A DNA stretch of 38,049 bases from Gammaproteobacteria bacterium (GCA_022712915.1 JAFLJQ010000011.1:1-38049), one strand, 5' to 3'. Positions 23,701 to 34,177 are shown, counted from the first letter of the stretch. Numbers and translations: made by a program. Notes: a model not told the origin generated them from the letters alone.

Positions 23701-25788
23701 ATGACTGATTTAGCACAGTACAGAAACATAGGTATTTTCGCCCACGTGGACGCCGGTAAGACTACCACCACGGAACGTATTTTGAAGCTGACGGGTACCA
23801 TCCATAAGTTGGGTGAGGTGCATGATGGTGCCGCCACTACTGACTTCATGGATCAGGAAGCCGAGCGTGGTATTACCATTCAATCGGCTGCTATTTCCTG
23901 TGAGTGGGATGGCCACCGTTTTAATATCATCGACACCCCGGGACATGTGGACTTTACCATTGAAGTATACCGTTCCCTCAAGGTTCTTGACGGCGGTATC
24001 GGTGTGTTCTGCGGTTCCGGCGGTGTGGAACCACAATCAGAAACCAACTGGCGCTATGCTAATGATTCAGAAGTGGCTCGGGTCATTTTTGTCAACAAGC
24101 TTGACCGCATAGGGGCTGATTTCTACCGTGTTGTGAAGCAGGTTGAAGAGGTATTAGGTGCCAACCCACTAGTGATGGTGTTACCTATTGGTATCGAAGA
24201 CGATTTTAAAGGTGTGGTTGATTTGCTGACGCGCAAGGCTTGGGTTTGGGATGACTCCGGTCTACCTGAAAATTATATAATCCAGGAGCCCCCTGCTGAT
24301 ATGGCCGATGCTGTCGAAGAATGGCGTGAAAAACTCATTGAAACGGCCGTTGAGCAGGACGATGATCTGATGGGCAAATACCTGGATGGTGAAGAGCCTT
24401 CTATCGAAGATATCAAGCGTTGTATCCGCAAAGGCACGATTGCCCTGGACTTCTTCCCCACCTACTGTGGTTCGGCCTTTAAGAACAAGGCTATCCAGCT
24501 GGTTCTGGATGCGGTGGTAGATTACTTGCCAAATCCAATGGAAGTTAAGCCTCAGCCTGAAACCGATGAAGAAGGCAATGAAACGGGTGAATTTGCGATT
24601 GTTGATGTCAAACACCCCTTCCGTGCCCTGGCCTTTAAGATCATGGATGACCGTTTTGGTGCTCTGACCTTTATCCGTGTCTACTCCGGTAAACTAAACA
24701 AAGGTGACTCGGTACTGAATACCTTTACCGGTAAGACTGAACGTATCGGCCGTATTGTAGAAATGCACGCTGATGAGCGTATTGAACTGTCTGGCGCTCA
24801 GGCGGGTGATATCGTGGCTGTTATCGGCATGAAGAATGTGCAGACCGGTCATACCTTATGTGATCCGAAGCACCCGGCGACACTGGAACCGATGGTGTTT
24901 CCGGATCCCGTCATCTCGATTGCGGTTGCGCCAAAAGACAAGGCAGCCTCTGAAAAGATGGGTATCGCGATTGGCAAAATGATACAGGAAGATCCATCGT
25001 TCCGTGTTGAAACCGATGAAGACAGTGGTGAAACCATTCTTAAAGGGATGGGTGAGCTGCACCTGGATATCAAGATTGACATCCTTAAGCGTACTCACGG
25101 GGTAGAAGTGATCGTGGGTAAGCCACAGGTGGCTTATCGTGAAACAATAACCAAGCGTGTGGAAGATAGCTACACGCACAAGAAACAATCAGGTGGTTCT
25201 GGTCAATACGGTAGGATCGATTACGTTATCGAACCAGGTGAATCTGGCACGGGTTACATATTTGAATCTGTTGTCACCGGTGGTAACGTGCCGCGTGAAT
25301 TCTGGACTTCAGTGGAAAAAGGTTTCCGCTTGAGCATGGATCGAGGTGTGTTGGCGGGTTTCCCCTGTCTCGATTTTAAAGTTGTTCTGGTGGATGGTGC
25401 CTACCACGCGGTGGATTCCTCGGCCTTAGCCTTTGAAATTGCGGCCAAAGCGGCCTATCGTCAGTCCATGCCGAAGGCCGGCCCGCAATTGATGGAACCC
25501 ATCATGAAAGTGGATGTGTTCACGCCCGAGGCTCACGTTGGTGATGTGATTGGTGACTTAAATCGTCGTCGTGGCATGATCTCAGGTCAGGAAGCGGGCC
25601 CGACCGGTGTGCGTATCAAGGCCGAGTGTCCACTGTCCGAAATGTTTGGTTACATTGGTGACTTGCGTACCATGACTTCCGGGCGTGGCCAGTTTTCCAT
25701 GGAATTTTTGCACTATAGCCAGTGTCCAAAAAATGTGGCTGAAGATGTAATTAAGGAAACGTTGGAACGCGAAGAGAAAAAGAAATAG
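23701..25788 (+). CDS. fusA: Translation elongation factor G, stand-alone copy
   Basis: A 695-residue GTPase of the EF-G family, catalysing ribosomal translocation and, with RRF, ribosome recycling. GTP-binding motifs are present: [14 protein letters not shown] (G1), RGITIQSA (G2), DTPGH (G3) and NKLD (G4). Domains II-V follow to the C-terminal [14 protein letters not shown]. The gene is not next to rpsL-rpsG-tufA as the housekeeping fusA usually is. It stands alone with its own terminator, so it may be the second EF-G type found in many gammaproteobacteria. Whether another fusA exists elsewhere in the genome cannot be seen. Base composition returns here to the higher-GC style of the flanks, marking the end of the island. 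Confidence 0.93.
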   Translation: MTDLAQYRNIGIFAHVDAGKTTTTERILKLTGTIHKLGEVHDGAATTDFMDQEAERGITIQSAAISCEWDGHRFNIIDTPGHVDFTIEVYRSLKVLDGGIGVFCGSGGVEPQSETNWRYANDSEVARVIFVNKLDRIGADFYRVVKQVEEVLGANPLVMVLPIGIEDDFKGVVDLLTRKAWVWDDSGLPENYIIQEPPADMADAVEEWREKLIETAVEQDDDLMGKYLDGEEPSIEDIKRCIRKGTIALDFFPTYCGSAFKNKAIQLVLDAVVDYLPNPMEVKPQPETDEEGNETGEFAIVDVKHPFRALAFKIMDDRFGALTFIRVYSGKLNKGDSVLNTFTGKTERIGRIVEMHADERIELSGAQAGDIVAVIGMKNVQTGHTLCDPKHPATLEPMVFPDPVISIAVAPKDKAASEKMGIAIGKMIQEDPSFRVETDEDSGETILKGMGELHLDIKIDILKRTHGVEVIVGKPQVAYRETITKRVEDSYTHKKQSGGSGQYGRIDYVIEPGESGTGYIFESVVTGGNVPREFWTSVEKGFRLSMDRGVLAGFPCLDFKVVLVDGAYHAVDSSALAFEIAAKAAYRQSMPKAGPQLMEPIMKVDVFTPEAHVGDVIGDLNRRRGMISGQEAGPTGVRIKAECPLSEMFGYIGDLRTMTSGRGQFSMEFLHYSQCPKNVAEDVIKETLEREEKKK

Positions 25789-25813
25789 TCCGCTAATTAT
25801 AGCGAAAGTTAAG

Positions 25814-25848
25814 AAGGGCGGTGACAAAAGTCCCCGCCCTTTTTTTTC
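25814..25848 (+). terminator. Rho-independent terminator after the EF-G gene
   Basis: Stem AAGGGCGG (25814-25821) pairs with CCGCCCTT (25834-25841), followed by a run of eight T. It lies 26 bp after the fusA stop, making fusA a single-gene unit. Confidence 0.88.
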
Positions 25849-25872
25849 ATATATTTCATTGAGCGAATTATT

Positions 25873-27255
25873 TTGTCACAGTTAAACTTCTCATCTCTTT
25901 CTTTAACTCAGCCTATGTTGGATTGTCTTGAGTCATTGGGATATCACCAAATGACACCAATTCAGGCACAGAGTTTGCCGCATATCCTAGATAATAAAGA
26001 TCTGATTGCGCAGGCAAAGACCGGCAGTGGCAAGACGGCAGCATTTGGTATTGGCTTGATAACCAGCATTGAAGCTGAAAAATTCAAGGTGCAGGCCCTG
26101 GTGCTTTGTCCTACGCGTGAATTAGCGGAACAAGTTGGTAAAGAGATTCGTCGGTTGGCGCGTTTCACCCAGAATATTAAGTTGTTGACACTCTGTGGTG
26201 GTGTGCCGTTTGGACCTCAGGCGGCATCTCTGGAAAAGGGCGTGCACATTGTTGTCGCCACGCCGGGTCGCTTGCTCGATCATTTGTCCAGGCAGACTTT
26301 AAATCTGAAAAGTATAAAAATGCTGGTGCTGGATGAAGCGGACAGGATGCTGGATATGGGCTTTAATGAGGCCATGACATCCATCATTGCCGAGACACCA
26401 AAAACCCGCCAGACCTTATTGTTTTCTGCGACATTTCCTGACAGCATAAAAAAAATGAGCCGCTTGGTTCAACGGCAACCGATAAGTGTAAAAGTAGAAT
26501 CTGATCACGTCCCTATTGAAATAGAACAGTTATTTTTTGAAATCAAAAAGCATGAAAGAAACAACAGCCTATTATTGTTGTTGACGCATTATAAACCGGC
26601 CTCGGTGGTTGTTTTTTGTAAAACAAAACGTGATACACAGGATGTGGCCGATATGCTAAATCAAAAAGGCCATTCGGCGGTGGCCATTCATGGTGATCTC
26701 GAACAACGTGATCGTAATCAGGTTCTGATACGATTTTCTAATCAAAGCTGTCCCATTTTGGTTGCAACCGATGTGGCGGCTCGTGGCCTTGATATTGATG
26801 ATCTGGAAATGGTGATTAACTACGAATTACCCCGTGACGCTGAAGTCTATGTGCACCGCATCGGTCGTACCGGCCGTGCTGGCAAGAATGGCCTGGCAAT
26901 GAGCCTGTTCATGCAGTCTGAGGTTGTTAAGCTGAATGCCATAGAAGATTTGCAGGGCCGACCTTGCCGTTGTGACGTGCCTGAGTCACTGGACCACGAC
27001 CCTGCATTCAAACTTAAAGCCAACATGGTGACCTTGCAAATCGATGCCGGTCGTAAAAACAAAATACGTCCTGGTGACATTCTTGGTGCGATTACTGGCG
27101 ATGCCGGTTTTACTGCGGATATTGTGGGTAAGATAGATGTACTTGATAATCAGACTTATGTTGCCGTAAAAAAAGACATGGTCAATCAGCTTGTTAAAGG
27201 CTTGGCCGATGGAAAGATTAAAGGTCGTAAGTTTAATATACGAAAATTAGGTTGA
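25873..27255 (+). CDS. dbpA: ATP-dependent RNA helicase DbpA
   Basis: A 460-residue DEAD-box helicase acting in 50S ribosomal subunit assembly. Helicase motifs: AKTGSGKTAA (I), PTRELAEQ (Ia), TPGR (Ib), DEAD (II), SAT (III), then ATDVAARGLDI and HRIGRTGRAG (V, VI). The C-terminal 75 residues form the DbpA RNA-binding domain (IRPGDILGAITGDAGFT) that recognises 23S rRNA helix 92. The length matches E. coli DbpA (457 aa). The start is TTG 25873 (MSQLNFSSLSL), with no strong ribosome site; the homologous N-terminus supports it. The gene lies immediately behind the EF-G terminator and is followed by ybiT after 96 bp. Confidence 0.93.
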   Translation: MSQLNFSSLSLTQPMLDCLESLGYHQMTPIQAQSLPHILDNKDLIAQAKTGSGKTAAFGIGLITSIEAEKFKVQALVLCPTRELAEQVGKEIRRLARFTQNIKLLTLCGGVPFGPQAASLEKGVHIVVATPGRLLDHLSRQTLNLKSIKMLVLDEADRMLDMGFNEAMTSIIAETPKTRQTLLFSATFPDSIKKMSRLVQRQPISVKVESDHVPIEIEQLFFEIKKHERNNSLLLLLTHYKPASVVVFCKTKRDTQDVADMLNQKGHSAVAIHGDLEQRDRNQVLIRFSNQSCPILVATDVAARGLDIDDLEMVINYELPRDAEVYVHRIGRTGRAGKNGLAMSLFMQSEVVKLNAIEDLQGRPCRCDVPESLDHDPAFKLKANMVTLQIDAGRKNKIRPGDILGAITGDAGFTADIVGKIDVLDNQTYVAVKKDMVNQLVKGLADGKIKGRKFNIRKLG

Positions 27256-27351
27256 CGTTGGTGTGTTTTGGTCAGTTCAACGACGTTTACCAAACTATGA
27301 GATAATCCCAGGCTTAATCGCCTTTTTGTTAATTTACTTCTGGACAATACT

Positions 27352-28944
27352 TTGATTTCTACAGCTAATATTACCATGCAGTTTGGGGCTAAGCCTTTAT
27401 TTGAAAACATTTCCGTTAAATTTGGTAACGGCAATCGCTACGGCCTGATCGGTGCTAATGGTTGCGGTAAATCCACGTTAATGAAAATCCTCGGTGGTGA
27501 TCTGGAGCAAACTTCAGGTAATGTCGCGATTGATTCCGATGTCCGTCTGGGTAAGCTGCGTCAGGATCAGTTTGCCTTTGAAGAATTCACGGTATTGGAT
27601 ACCGTGATTATGGGCCATGCAGAATTATGGAAAATAAAACAAGAACGTGATCGTATCTATTCGCTTCCTGATATGACCGAAGACGATGGCATGAAGGTTG
27701 CTGAGCTAGAGGTGGAATTTGCTGAACTGGATGGTTATACATCAGAGTCTCGTGCCGGTGAATTATTACTGGGTCTAGATATCCCGATAGAGCAACACAA
27801 TGGTCTGATGAGTGCGGTTGCTCCAGGCTGGAAGTTGCGTGTTTTGTTGGCGCAGGCACTGTTTTCCTCTCCAGATATTATGTTGCTGGATGAACCGACC
27901 AATAACCTTGATATCAACACCATTCGCTGGTTAGAAAATATTCTTAATGAAAGTAACAGTACCATGGTGATCATTTCTCATGATCGCCATTTTCTTAATA
28001 GTGTCTGTACCCACATGGCTGACCTGGATTATGGTGAATTGCGCGTTTATCCCGGTAACTATGATCAGTATATGATGGCCTCTACCGAAGTCCGCGACCA
28101 ATTATTGTCTGACAATGCCAAGAAAAAGGCCCAGATTGCTGAACTGCAAACCTTTGTCAGTCGTTTTTCTGCTAATGCATCAAAGGCCAAGCAAGCTACG
28201 TCACGTGCCAAACAGATCGATAAGATTAAACTGGATGATATAAAACCATCCAGCCGGGTTAACCCATTTATTTTTTTCGATCAGGAAAAAAAACTTTATC
28301 GTGTTGCTTTGAATATTAATGAACTTAACAAGGCCTATGGTGATAAAGCCTTATTTAAAAATTTTAGTATGACAGTCGAAGTCGGTGAGAGAGTTGCGAT
28401 CATTGGACCAAACGGTATCGGTAAAACAAGTCTGTTACGTTGCATAGTGAATGATTTGGAGCCGGATAGTGGCAGCATTAAAGTGTCAGAAAATGCGAAG
28501 CTTGGTTATTATGCTCAGGATCATGCCGATGATTTCGCTAATGATATGTCACTCTTTGACTGGATGAGTCTGTGGCAGCCTGAAAATGGTGATGAACAGC
28601 TTATTCGTGGCACACTTGGCCGTATGTTGTTTGGTAATGATGATATTAATAAATCGGTCAAGATTATTTCTGGTGGTGAACAAGGCCGTATGTTATTTGG
28701 TAAACTGATTTTGCAAAAACCAAATATTATGTTAATGGATGAACCGACAAATCACCTTGATATGGAGTCAATTGAATCACTTAATCAGGCCCTTGAAAAA
28801 TACCCGGGCACTTTGTTGTTCGTCAGCCATGACCGTGAATTTGTTTCCTCTCTGGCGACACGCATAATTGAAATGACCCCGGATGGTATTAATGACTTCA
28901 GTGGTAACTATGAAGACTATCTACGTAGCCAGGGTGTGTCATAA
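27352..28944 (+). CDS. ybiT: ABC-F ATPase, YbiT type
   Basis: A 530-residue soluble ATPase with two ABC domains and no membrane segment, of the ABC-F class that acts on the ribosome. It agrees closely with E. coli YbiT over its full length: N-terminal [18 protein letters not shown], Walker [10 protein letters not shown] and GPNGIGKTS, Walker [11 protein letters not shown] and [10 protein letters not shown], second signature [12 protein letters not shown], and the linker [20 protein letters not shown] between domains. The first domain's signature region ([18 protein letters not shown]) is degenerate, as in YbiT itself. The start is TTG 27352. ABC-F proteins resolve stalled elongation complexes; the exact YbiT role is less defined. 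Confidence 0.93.
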   Translation: MISTANITMQFGAKPLFENISVKFGNGNRYGLIGANGCGKSTLMKILGGDLEQTSGNVAIDSDVRLGKLRQDQFAFEEFTVLDTVIMGHAELWKIKQERDRIYSLPDMTEDDGMKVAELEVEFAELDGYTSESRAGELLLGLDIPIEQHNGLMSAVAPGWKLRVLLAQALFSSPDIMLLDEPTNNLDINTIRWLENILNESNSTMVIISHDRHFLNSVCTHMADLDYGELRVYPGNYDQYMMASTEVRDQLLSDNAKKKAQIAELQTFVSRFSANASKAKQATSRAKQIDKIKLDDIKPSSRVNPFIFFDQEKKLYRVALNINELNKAYGDKALFKNFSMTVEVGERVAIIGPNGIGKTSLLRCIVNDLEPDSGSIKVSENAKLGYYAQDHADDFANDMSLFDWMSLWQPENGDEQLIRGTLGRMLFGNDDINKSVKIISGGEQGRMLFGKLILQKPNIMLMDEPTNHLDMESIESLNQALEKYPGTLLFVSHDREFVSSLATRIIEMTPDGINDFSGNYEDYLRSQGVS

Positions 28945-28986
28945 AATAATTAAGTGCTGTACTGAAATACATGTTTACCACAGACC

Positions 28987-29265
28987 ATGCTGAATCCTGA
29001 CCCTGATAAATTATTAAAAAAACACGATAAACTCATTCATTCGGATATGATGAAAGTCAGTTCACATGTGCAACGGGAAAGTGGTGAATGGATTGTTAAT
29101 ACGCTGATGATCGAAGGCTATGATGTGGCTTTTAAATACAAAAGAAAAAAATCATACAAAAACCTCAAAGGGCAGCGTGTAAATCTGACTTATTATGCGG
29201 ACACGGAAAAGGTAGCAGGGATGAATATTGAACTTATGATGGTGGTGCGGATAAAAATCGCCTGA
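28987..29265 (+). CDS. Small hypothetical protein
   Basis: A 92-residue basic protein starting 42 bp after ybiT on the same strand, probably co-transcribed. It has no signal peptide or membrane segment. It contains Lys/Arg-rich stretches (YKRKKSYKNLKGQR) and a predicted mixed alpha/beta composition. I do not recognise a family. The first MITE copy begins 115 bp after its stop, and the sequence between shows nothing further. Confidence 0.6.
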   Translation: MLNPDPDKLLKKHDKLIHSDMMKVSSHVQRESGEWIVNTLMIEGYDVAFKYKRKKSYKNLKGQRVNLTYYADTEKVAGMNIELMMVVRIKIA

Positions 29266-29379
29266 CTTAAGGTCACTTCTATAAATACACTTTTCATTCA
29301 AGGGGCACAAGTCCGCGATAGTTGCGTCAGCGCCGTGCTCGAACACTTGGACGGCACCTTGTCCTCATGTATGCCATAT

Positions 29380-29663
29380 CACTGCTGTTCCGTTAAGTAT
29401 TTAATCCATTTTAAAGATCTAAACCGCAAAGGGTCGCAACGTCATTATGTTTTATATTTAGAGGGGAATTAGAGATTATCCGAAGACTTCAAGTTCATTT
29501 TTTATAAATTACCGAATTTATTTTTCTTTGCGCCTCTTTGCGATCTTTGCGGTAAAATGTGTTTTATAAGCAATTTTCATGTCTCATGCCCATTTCAACC
29601 TCCTCAAGCCGTTAAGTATTCGGTAGATACATGATTTTTTAGATCATTAACGGGACAGCAGTG
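29380..29663 (-). mobile_element. MITE copy 1, 284 bp, with 9-bp target duplication
   Basis: Terminal inverted repeats CACTGCTGTTCCGTTAA (29380-29396) and TTAACGGGACAGCAGTG (29647-29663) match at 16 of 17 positions. The element is flanked on both sides by the identical 9-bp direct repeat ATGCCATAT (29371-29379 and 29664-29672), as left by a transposase making 9-bp staggered cuts. It has no coding capacity, so it must have been moved by a transposase encoded elsewhere. It is the best preserved of three copies and lies inverted relative to the other two. It accounts for most of the 29266-29838 intergenic region; the remainder has no gene that I can support. Confidence 0.9.
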
Positions 29664-29838
29664 ATGCCATATACACGGCGGTTCTAGGATTCGGGCTCCA
29701 TGCTCCATTCAACCTCCTGCTCTGACCGCTATGAATGGAGGAAATGCAAAAGGATTGTATGGAACAATCTTTACCATGCAGTCGTGCGTGCGGTGCTTCC
29801 TTGCTCTCATGAAAAAATCACTATTTATAGAAGCGCCC

Positions 29839-30378
29839 TTAATTCAATTTTAGCTGGGCAATCTTACCCAATGCTTTATTGATTTGAGACAAGGTAAGGT
29901 GCTGACCTCTCGGTGCTTCATCCCAGTGGCTACAGATAAGTTGGCGAATATCGGGTTGTTTTTCGGAATGAATGGTCAATATCGTAGAATATTCAAGTAG
30001 CATTGTTTCAGATGTCATCCCTGATAAGGATCCGATGTCAGCGCTAGCCAGGGAAAAAGTTTGTTGAGTGCTGACAAAATTTTCATTTTTTTCGGATGAG
30101 GTGATGACAAAATCATCCTTAGTGATCAATGTTGGGCTGGTTGATAATTTCCATGATAAAAACCAGCAATGTGGGTAGTATAGATTTTTGTTGTTGTTTG
30201 TAATAACTTTGTCATATTGTATGGTCACTCGGCCAGTATCGGCTGGGATAGTCAGGGTTTGTTTTAGTATTAAGTGGCTACCTTCCGGTATCGTGAAATA
30301 GGGTGAAGACACAGGGTAGGGGCCATGCGCGCAAGCCGAGGTAATTGACAGGGAAATGAGTAATAATAGTTTTTTCAT
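29839..30378 (-). CDS. Putative exported (lipo)protein of unknown function
   Basis: A 179-residue protein with an N-terminal signal (MKKLLLLISLSITSAC). Cys16 in SITSACAHG could be lipidated, though the lipobox is not ideal; cleavage by signal peptidase I near AHG is the alternative. The mature part is beta-rich: FTIPEGSHLILKQTLTIPAD, YPHCWFLSWKL, and a C-terminal RQLICSHWDEAPRGQHL. Two cysteines in the mature chain could form a disulphide. I recall similar PHC-containing exported proteins in other proteobacteria but cannot name the family. I prefer ATG 30378 to the TTG at 30381. The gene lies between MITE copies 1 and 2, which are inverted to each other. Confidence 0.65.
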   Translation of the reverse strand: MKKLLLLISLSITSACAHGPYPVSSPYFTIPEGSHLILKQTLTIPADTGRVTIQYDKVITNNNKNLYYPHCWFLSWKLSTSPTLITKDDFVITSSEKNENFVSTQQTFSLASADIGSLSGMTSETMLLEYSTILTIHSEKQPDIRQLICSHWDEAPRGQHLTLSQINKALGKIAQLKLN

Positions 30379-30503
30379 CAATTAAACGCTTGCTGAGGAC
30401 ATCTTTTCTTGTCAGGGGAGGCAACATCCTCGTTAAATGTTGCCCCTTCAGTATATTATAGTAATATCACTTATGTTTGAAAAGAAGCGCTATTCTTGTC
30501 AAT

Positions 30504-30774
30504 TTACTGCTGCCCAGTTGATAATTTAGAAGTCATGTGTTCTACCTGGCAGTTAAAGGTTTGAGGAGGTTGATATGGGTCTGAGACATGAAAAATGTTC
30601 GTAACACACTTTACCACAAAGGTCGCAAAAAGACGCAAAGGAAAAAATCAGGAATTTTATAGAAAATGAGCTTAAATACTTTGGATAATCTCTAATTTTC
30701 CTCTAAAGCAGAAATAAAATCACTTTGCGGTTTAGATCTTTAAAATGGATTAAATACTTAACAGGATAGCAGTG
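30504..30774 (+). mobile_element. MITE copy 2, degraded
   Basis: The right end TTAACAGGATAGCAGTG (30758-30774) and left end ACTGCTGCCCAGTTGA (from 30505) are decayed versions of the copy 1 termini. The interior is clearly the same family: GAGGAGGTTGATATGGG, GAGACATGAAAAATG, TTTACCACAAAGGTCGC and GGTTTAGATCTTTAAAATGG all have counterparts in the reverse complement of copy 1. No target duplication is recognisable. It fills most of the intergenic region 30379-30907; I see nothing else there. Confidence 0.82.
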
Positions 30775-30907
30775 AAGGACTATCATACAAACATGATTTT
30801 TATAATAAAATCAGCTGTCTTATAATTAAGTCTTGTTACCGCTTGAGTTGTTCAGTCAGTTTGGTGTGATAACATATCAACAACATCATTTAACCGGTAT
30901 TTTGCTT

Positions 30908-31516
30908 GTGAATATATTTAAATTATATTGTTACTTTTTTACGGCAATCTTATTCACTGGATGTGCCACGGCCAATGATCCTATTAATGTCTATGATGAA
31001 AACCTTGTGCTGGATAAAAAAATGTTGAGTATTATTTATGTGCCAGCGGATATTGAGGTTCTTGAAGTCGATGGCATGCAAATTAAACCCCCCTTTATTG
31101 AGCAAGGCTACAATACGGTTGTTATTTCTGCCGGAAGCCACCGGCTTACTGTCAAGTATGTTGCCCTTTGGGGGGATGCCACATCAGGTAGCATAGTGAG
31201 TTCAAAACCCGTCGTGTTGAGTTTTGATATTGCGCCAAAGTCCACATATTACATTAAGTTTAATATCCCCAAGGATCCTTGGCAGGCAGAGCACCTGGCA
31301 AATATCTTTGCCCCATGGATGGAGGATGCCTCAGGCAAAAAAGTGAAGACCGTTAATCATCAGGCTGCCAAGAAATTGCCAATAAGTGCCAGCAAGTCTA
31401 TGATGAAGCAAGCCTTAACACCCGGGGATAGCTCATTGGATAAACTGAAATTTTGGTGGAAGAGCGCAAGCTTTAAGGAAAAAAAGGCCTTTGAAAACTG
31501 GATGGGTGAAAACTGA
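30908..31516 (+). CDS. DUF2057 (YccT-like) lipoprotein
   Basis: A 202-residue exported protein of the DUF2057/YccT type. After a short hydrophobic signal (IFKLYCYFFTAILFTGC) the lipobox LFTGC gives an N-terminal lipidated Cys. The mature chain begins with INVYDENLVLDKKMLSIIYV and has the family pattern of a short beta domain with a GYNTVVISAGSHRLTVKY strand pair. The C-terminal part is Lys-rich and ends in FWWKSASFKEKKAFENWM. I chose GTG 30908, which gives a normal signal length; TTG 30833 adds 25 residues with no family support. It lies between two same-orientation MITE copies. Function is unknown; envelope location is likely. Confidence 0.72.
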   Translation: MNIFKLYCYFFTAILFTGCATANDPINVYDENLVLDKKMLSIIYVPADIEVLEVDGMQIKPPFIEQGYNTVVISAGSHRLTVKYVALWGDATSGSIVSSKPVVLSFDIAPKSTYYIKFNIPKDPWQAEHLANIFAPWMEDASGKKVKTVNHQAAKKLPISASKSMMKQALTPGDSSLDKLKFWWKSASFKEKKAFENWMGEN

Positions 31517-31580
31517 GTAAGTAAACGAAAAAAAAGGTTGTGTTATGTTTTCCCTGACGGTGCATCTACATCATTTATTT

Positions 31581-31844
31581 CACTGCTGTCCCGTTAATAA
31601 TCATAAAAATATGTATCTATTGGGCGCTTAAAGGTTTGAGGTGCTTGAAATTGGTATGAGACATGAAAAGTGTTCGTCAAACACACTTTACCGCAAAGGA
31701 CACACAGAAAAAATAAACCAGGCATGGCATAAAAAATATGCTTGAAAAATTTGCATAACCTCTAATATAGAAACACAAATAACTTTGTGACCCTTTGCGA
31801 TTTAGAACTTTAAAATAGATTGAATATTTAACGGGACAGCAGTG
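31581..31844 (+). mobile_element. MITE copy 3, 264 bp
   Basis: Termini CACTGCTGTCCCGTTAA (31581-31597) and TTAACGGGACAGCAGTG (31828-31844) are perfect 17-bp inverted repeats. The interior follows copies 1 and 2 (TTTGAGGTGCTTGAAATTGG, GAGACATGAAAAGTG, TTTACCGCAAAGGACAC). A clean 9-bp target duplication is not seen, although TCATTTA occurs on both sides (31571-31577 and 31848-31854). It is in the same orientation as copy 2, and the DUF2057 gene lies between them. It fills the 31517-31899 intergenic region. Confidence 0.88.
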
Positions 31845-31899
31845 AGTTCATTTAGATGCCGGCCCTCAATTTATTATTTATGGCAGAGGGCGACTTCGA

Positions 31900-32427
31900 T
31901 TAAGCATCCGAACTTCTGATGTCTGCTTTGCACGCAGGGCAAAGGTAACGCTGTTGGCCGCGTGCAATCATATTATGGCGGCGTGTGCTTATTTCATACT
32001 GACGGCAGTGGCATTGGTATGCAAAGCGATGGTGTCGTCGTTGTGGAATACCTTGCAAGTCGTAGTTACATGTGGTTTTGGCCTCTATGCCAAACTGTTG
32101 CATAATGTCTTTCCACTCCTGGCCATGTGGCTTGATGTTCTTTATGCCATAAATCATATCGGCGATGTAATGTGCGACTTCGTGAGGAACCGTGTGTTGT
32201 AAATTGTCGTCAAAGTATTTGGCAAATATATAAGGATTATATCGAATGTAACGTTTGCGACCATGAACATGGTACATGCCAGCCGCCCGGCCAGTTAATT
32301 TAAAATTGATGGGGATGTTTAAAAAAGGCCGATCAAATAACTGGCTGGCGAGATCGATATAGTGGTGAGTGTTTGAGATCACCCGTGATTGCAAGGAGGA
32401 TTCAATAGGCTTTATTTCTGCTGTCAT
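31900..32427 (-). CDS. sprT: SprT-family zinc metalloprotease-like protein
   Basis: A 175-residue protein of the SprT/Spartan group. The zinc-protease motif HEVAHYIAD (HExxH) is followed by the third ligand region NIKPHGQEWKDIMQQFG, and the C-terminal half carries a zinc-ribbon-like part (YQCHCRQYEISTRRHN then YLCPACKADI) as in E. coli SprT (165 aa). Eukaryotic Spartan degrades DNA-protein crosslinks; the bacterial role is poorly defined. It is transcribed away from the SulP gene. The ribosome site before its ATG is weak. Confidence 0.9.
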   Translation of the reverse strand: MTAEIKPIESSLQSRVISNTHHYIDLASQLFDRPFLNIPINFKLTGRAAGMYHVHGRKRYIRYNPYIFAKYFDDNLQHTVPHEVAHYIADMIYGIKNIKPHGQEWKDIMQQFGIEAKTTCNYDLQGIPQRRHHRFAYQCHCRQYEISTRRHNMIARGQQRYLCPACKADIRSSDA

Positions 32428-32583
32428 AATAAATCATTAATTTCAGGGTAAAATATAAGTTTAGTTTGCCGATGATTACCGGATAGCTCAAGCCCTATTT
32501 GCCCCTGAGGCTTGAGATCGTGGTGGGGTCTGTTAGACTGCCAGCCCTTTTTATGTCTGTAATGAATTCCTACGAGGTAAGTC

Positions 32584-34110
32584 ATGTTTCAAATGGGTAG
32601 TGCCACTCGAGCGAGTGTCCAAACCGAACTTCTGTCTGGACTGACCGTGGCCCTGGCCCTGGTGCCTGAGGCTGTGGCCTTTGCCTTTGTTGCTGGCGTT
32701 GAACCGTTGGTGGGGCTGTATGCCGCCTTCATGGTGGGTCTGTTGGCATCTATTTTTGGTGGACGGCCCGGTATGATTTCCGGAGCAACGGGTGCAATGG
32801 CCGTGGTTATGGTTGCGTTGGTGGCTCAGCATGGTGTGGAATACCTGTTTGCTGCCGTGGTGCTGACCGGGCTTATACAAGTCGGAGCCGGAATGCTGCG
32901 TTTGGGTAAATACATCCGCATTGTGCCTTATCCAGTGATGCTGGGTTTTGTGAATGGCCTGGCTATTGTGATTTTTCTTGCCCAACTACAACATTTTCAA
33001 CTTCCTGTTGACGGTAAGGAGTGGATGACGGGGTCGTCGCCTCTAATATTATTCACTGGACTGGTGGTGTTGACCATGTTGATTATTTATCTGTTGCCTA
33101 AATTGACCCGGGCGTTTCCTGCCTCCCTGGCGGCCATCATTGTCGTGACCCTGATTGTCATTCTGCTGGATCTGGATACTAACACCGTGGGTGATCTGGC
33201 CTCTATCAAGGGTAGTTTCCCTAGTTTACATATTCCGTCGGTGCCATTCACCTTTGAAACACTGGTGATTATTTTTCCTTACGCTATAGTCCTCGCTGCG
33301 GTGGGTTTGATTGAATCCTTGTTAACGCTCAGTCTGATCGATGACGTGACCAATACTCGTGGTCGGAGTAATCGTGAATGTGTCGGCCAGGGTATTGCCA
33401 ATACCGTAACCGGCTTCTTCGGTGGCATGGGCGGTTGTGCCATGATTGGTCAGAGCATGATCAATGTGAACTCCGGTGGACGGCAGCGACTTTCAGGTAT
33501 TTCAGCCGCTCTTTTTCTTTTGGCCTTTATTCTGTTTGCTTCTAGCTTGATTGAAATTATCCCCATGGCGGCCCTGGTGGGCGTGATGTTCATTGTGGTG
33601 ATGGGTACCTTTGAATGGTCGAGTTTGCGCATTATGGGCAAGATCCCCCGTGCTGATGCTTTTGTGTTGATTCTGGTCTCGGCTGTCACCGTTGCAACCG
33701 ATCTGGCTATGGCCGTTGTGGTGGGCGTTATCGTCTCGGCTCTGGTCTTTGCCTGGGAACATGCCAAACACATCAATGTCAAAAGCTACATTGATGATAA
33801 AGGTTCGCGAGTCTATGAATTGAATGGGCCTTTATTTTTTGGTTCAGTGAAAAATTTTCTCGATTTATTTAATCCGGAAAATGATCCTGATGATGTGATC
33901 ATCGAATTCCAGAATTCCCGCGTAGCGGATCACTCTGCGATTGAGGCTATAGATAACCTTGCTGAAAAATATATCAAGGCAGGCAAGCAACTTCATCTGC
34001 GTCACTTGAGTGAGGAATGTCGTGTATTATTGAAAAAGGCGGGTAATCTTGTTGAAGTCAACGTGATGGAAGATCCAAAATATCACGTGGCGGATGATCT
34101 GATTTCTTGA
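32584..34110 (+). CDS. SulP-family anion transporter with STAS domain
   Basis: A 508-residue inner-membrane transporter. About 11-14 hydrophobic segments occupy residues 1-395, beginning with the family pattern [19 protein letters not shown] and [21 protein letters not shown] cytoplasmic STAS domain follows (about residues 405-500), with the typical [20 protein letters not shown] segment. SulP proteins move sulphate, bicarbonate or dicarboxylates with Na+ or H+. The short length and early [14 protein letters not shown] recall the bicarbonate/sulphate subgroup near BicA, but the substrate cannot be fixed from sequence. GAGG precedes the ATG. A terminator at 34134 separates it from purT, which converges on it. 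Confidence 0.9.
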   Translation: MFQMGSATRASVQTELLSGLTVALALVPEAVAFAFVAGVEPLVGLYAAFMVGLLASIFGGRPGMISGATGAMAVVMVALVAQHGVEYLFAAVVLTGLIQVGAGMLRLGKYIRIVPYPVMLGFVNGLAIVIFLAQLQHFQLPVDGKEWMTGSSPLILFTGLVVLTMLIIYLLPKLTRAFPASLAAIIVVTLIVILLDLDTNTVGDLASIKGSFPSLHIPSVPFTFETLVIIFPYAIVLAAVGLIESLLTLSLIDDVTNTRGRSNRECVGQGIANTVTGFFGGMGGCAMIGQSMINVNSGGRQRLSGISAALFLLAFILFASSLIEIIPMAALVGVMFIVVMGTFEWSSLRIMGKIPRADAFVLILVSAVTVATDLAMAVVVGVIVSALVFAWEHAKHINVKSYIDDKGSRVYELNGPLFFGSVKNFLDLFNPENDPDDVIIEFQNSRVADHSAIEAIDNLAEKYIKAGKQLHLRHLSEECRVLLKKAGNLVEVNVMEDPKYHVADDLIS

Positions 34111-34133
34111 TCGAACTTGAGCATAAATAACAA

Positions 34134-34163
34134 AAAAAGTCGATGTTCAACATCGGCTTTTTA
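34134..34163. terminator. Bidirectional terminator between SulP gene and purT
   Basis: AAAGTCGATGTT (34136-34147) pairs with AACATCGGCTTT (34149-34160) with one G-T-type mismatch, flanked by A-rich sequence on the left and T-rich sequence on the right. It can serve both the SulP gene (plus) and purT (minus). Confidence 0.8.
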
Positions 34164-34177
34164 TTTTTCAAATTTGT

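Noticed and set aside
29700-29882. 60-codon ORF between MITE copy 1 and the exported protein gene
   Set aside because: No ribosome site or recognisable protein pattern, and it runs into the opposite-strand gene's 3' end.
29380-31844. CRISPR-like or REP array
   Set aside because: The repeats are about 270 bp with terminal inverted repeats and, for copy 1, target duplications; there is no short-repeat/spacer periodicity.
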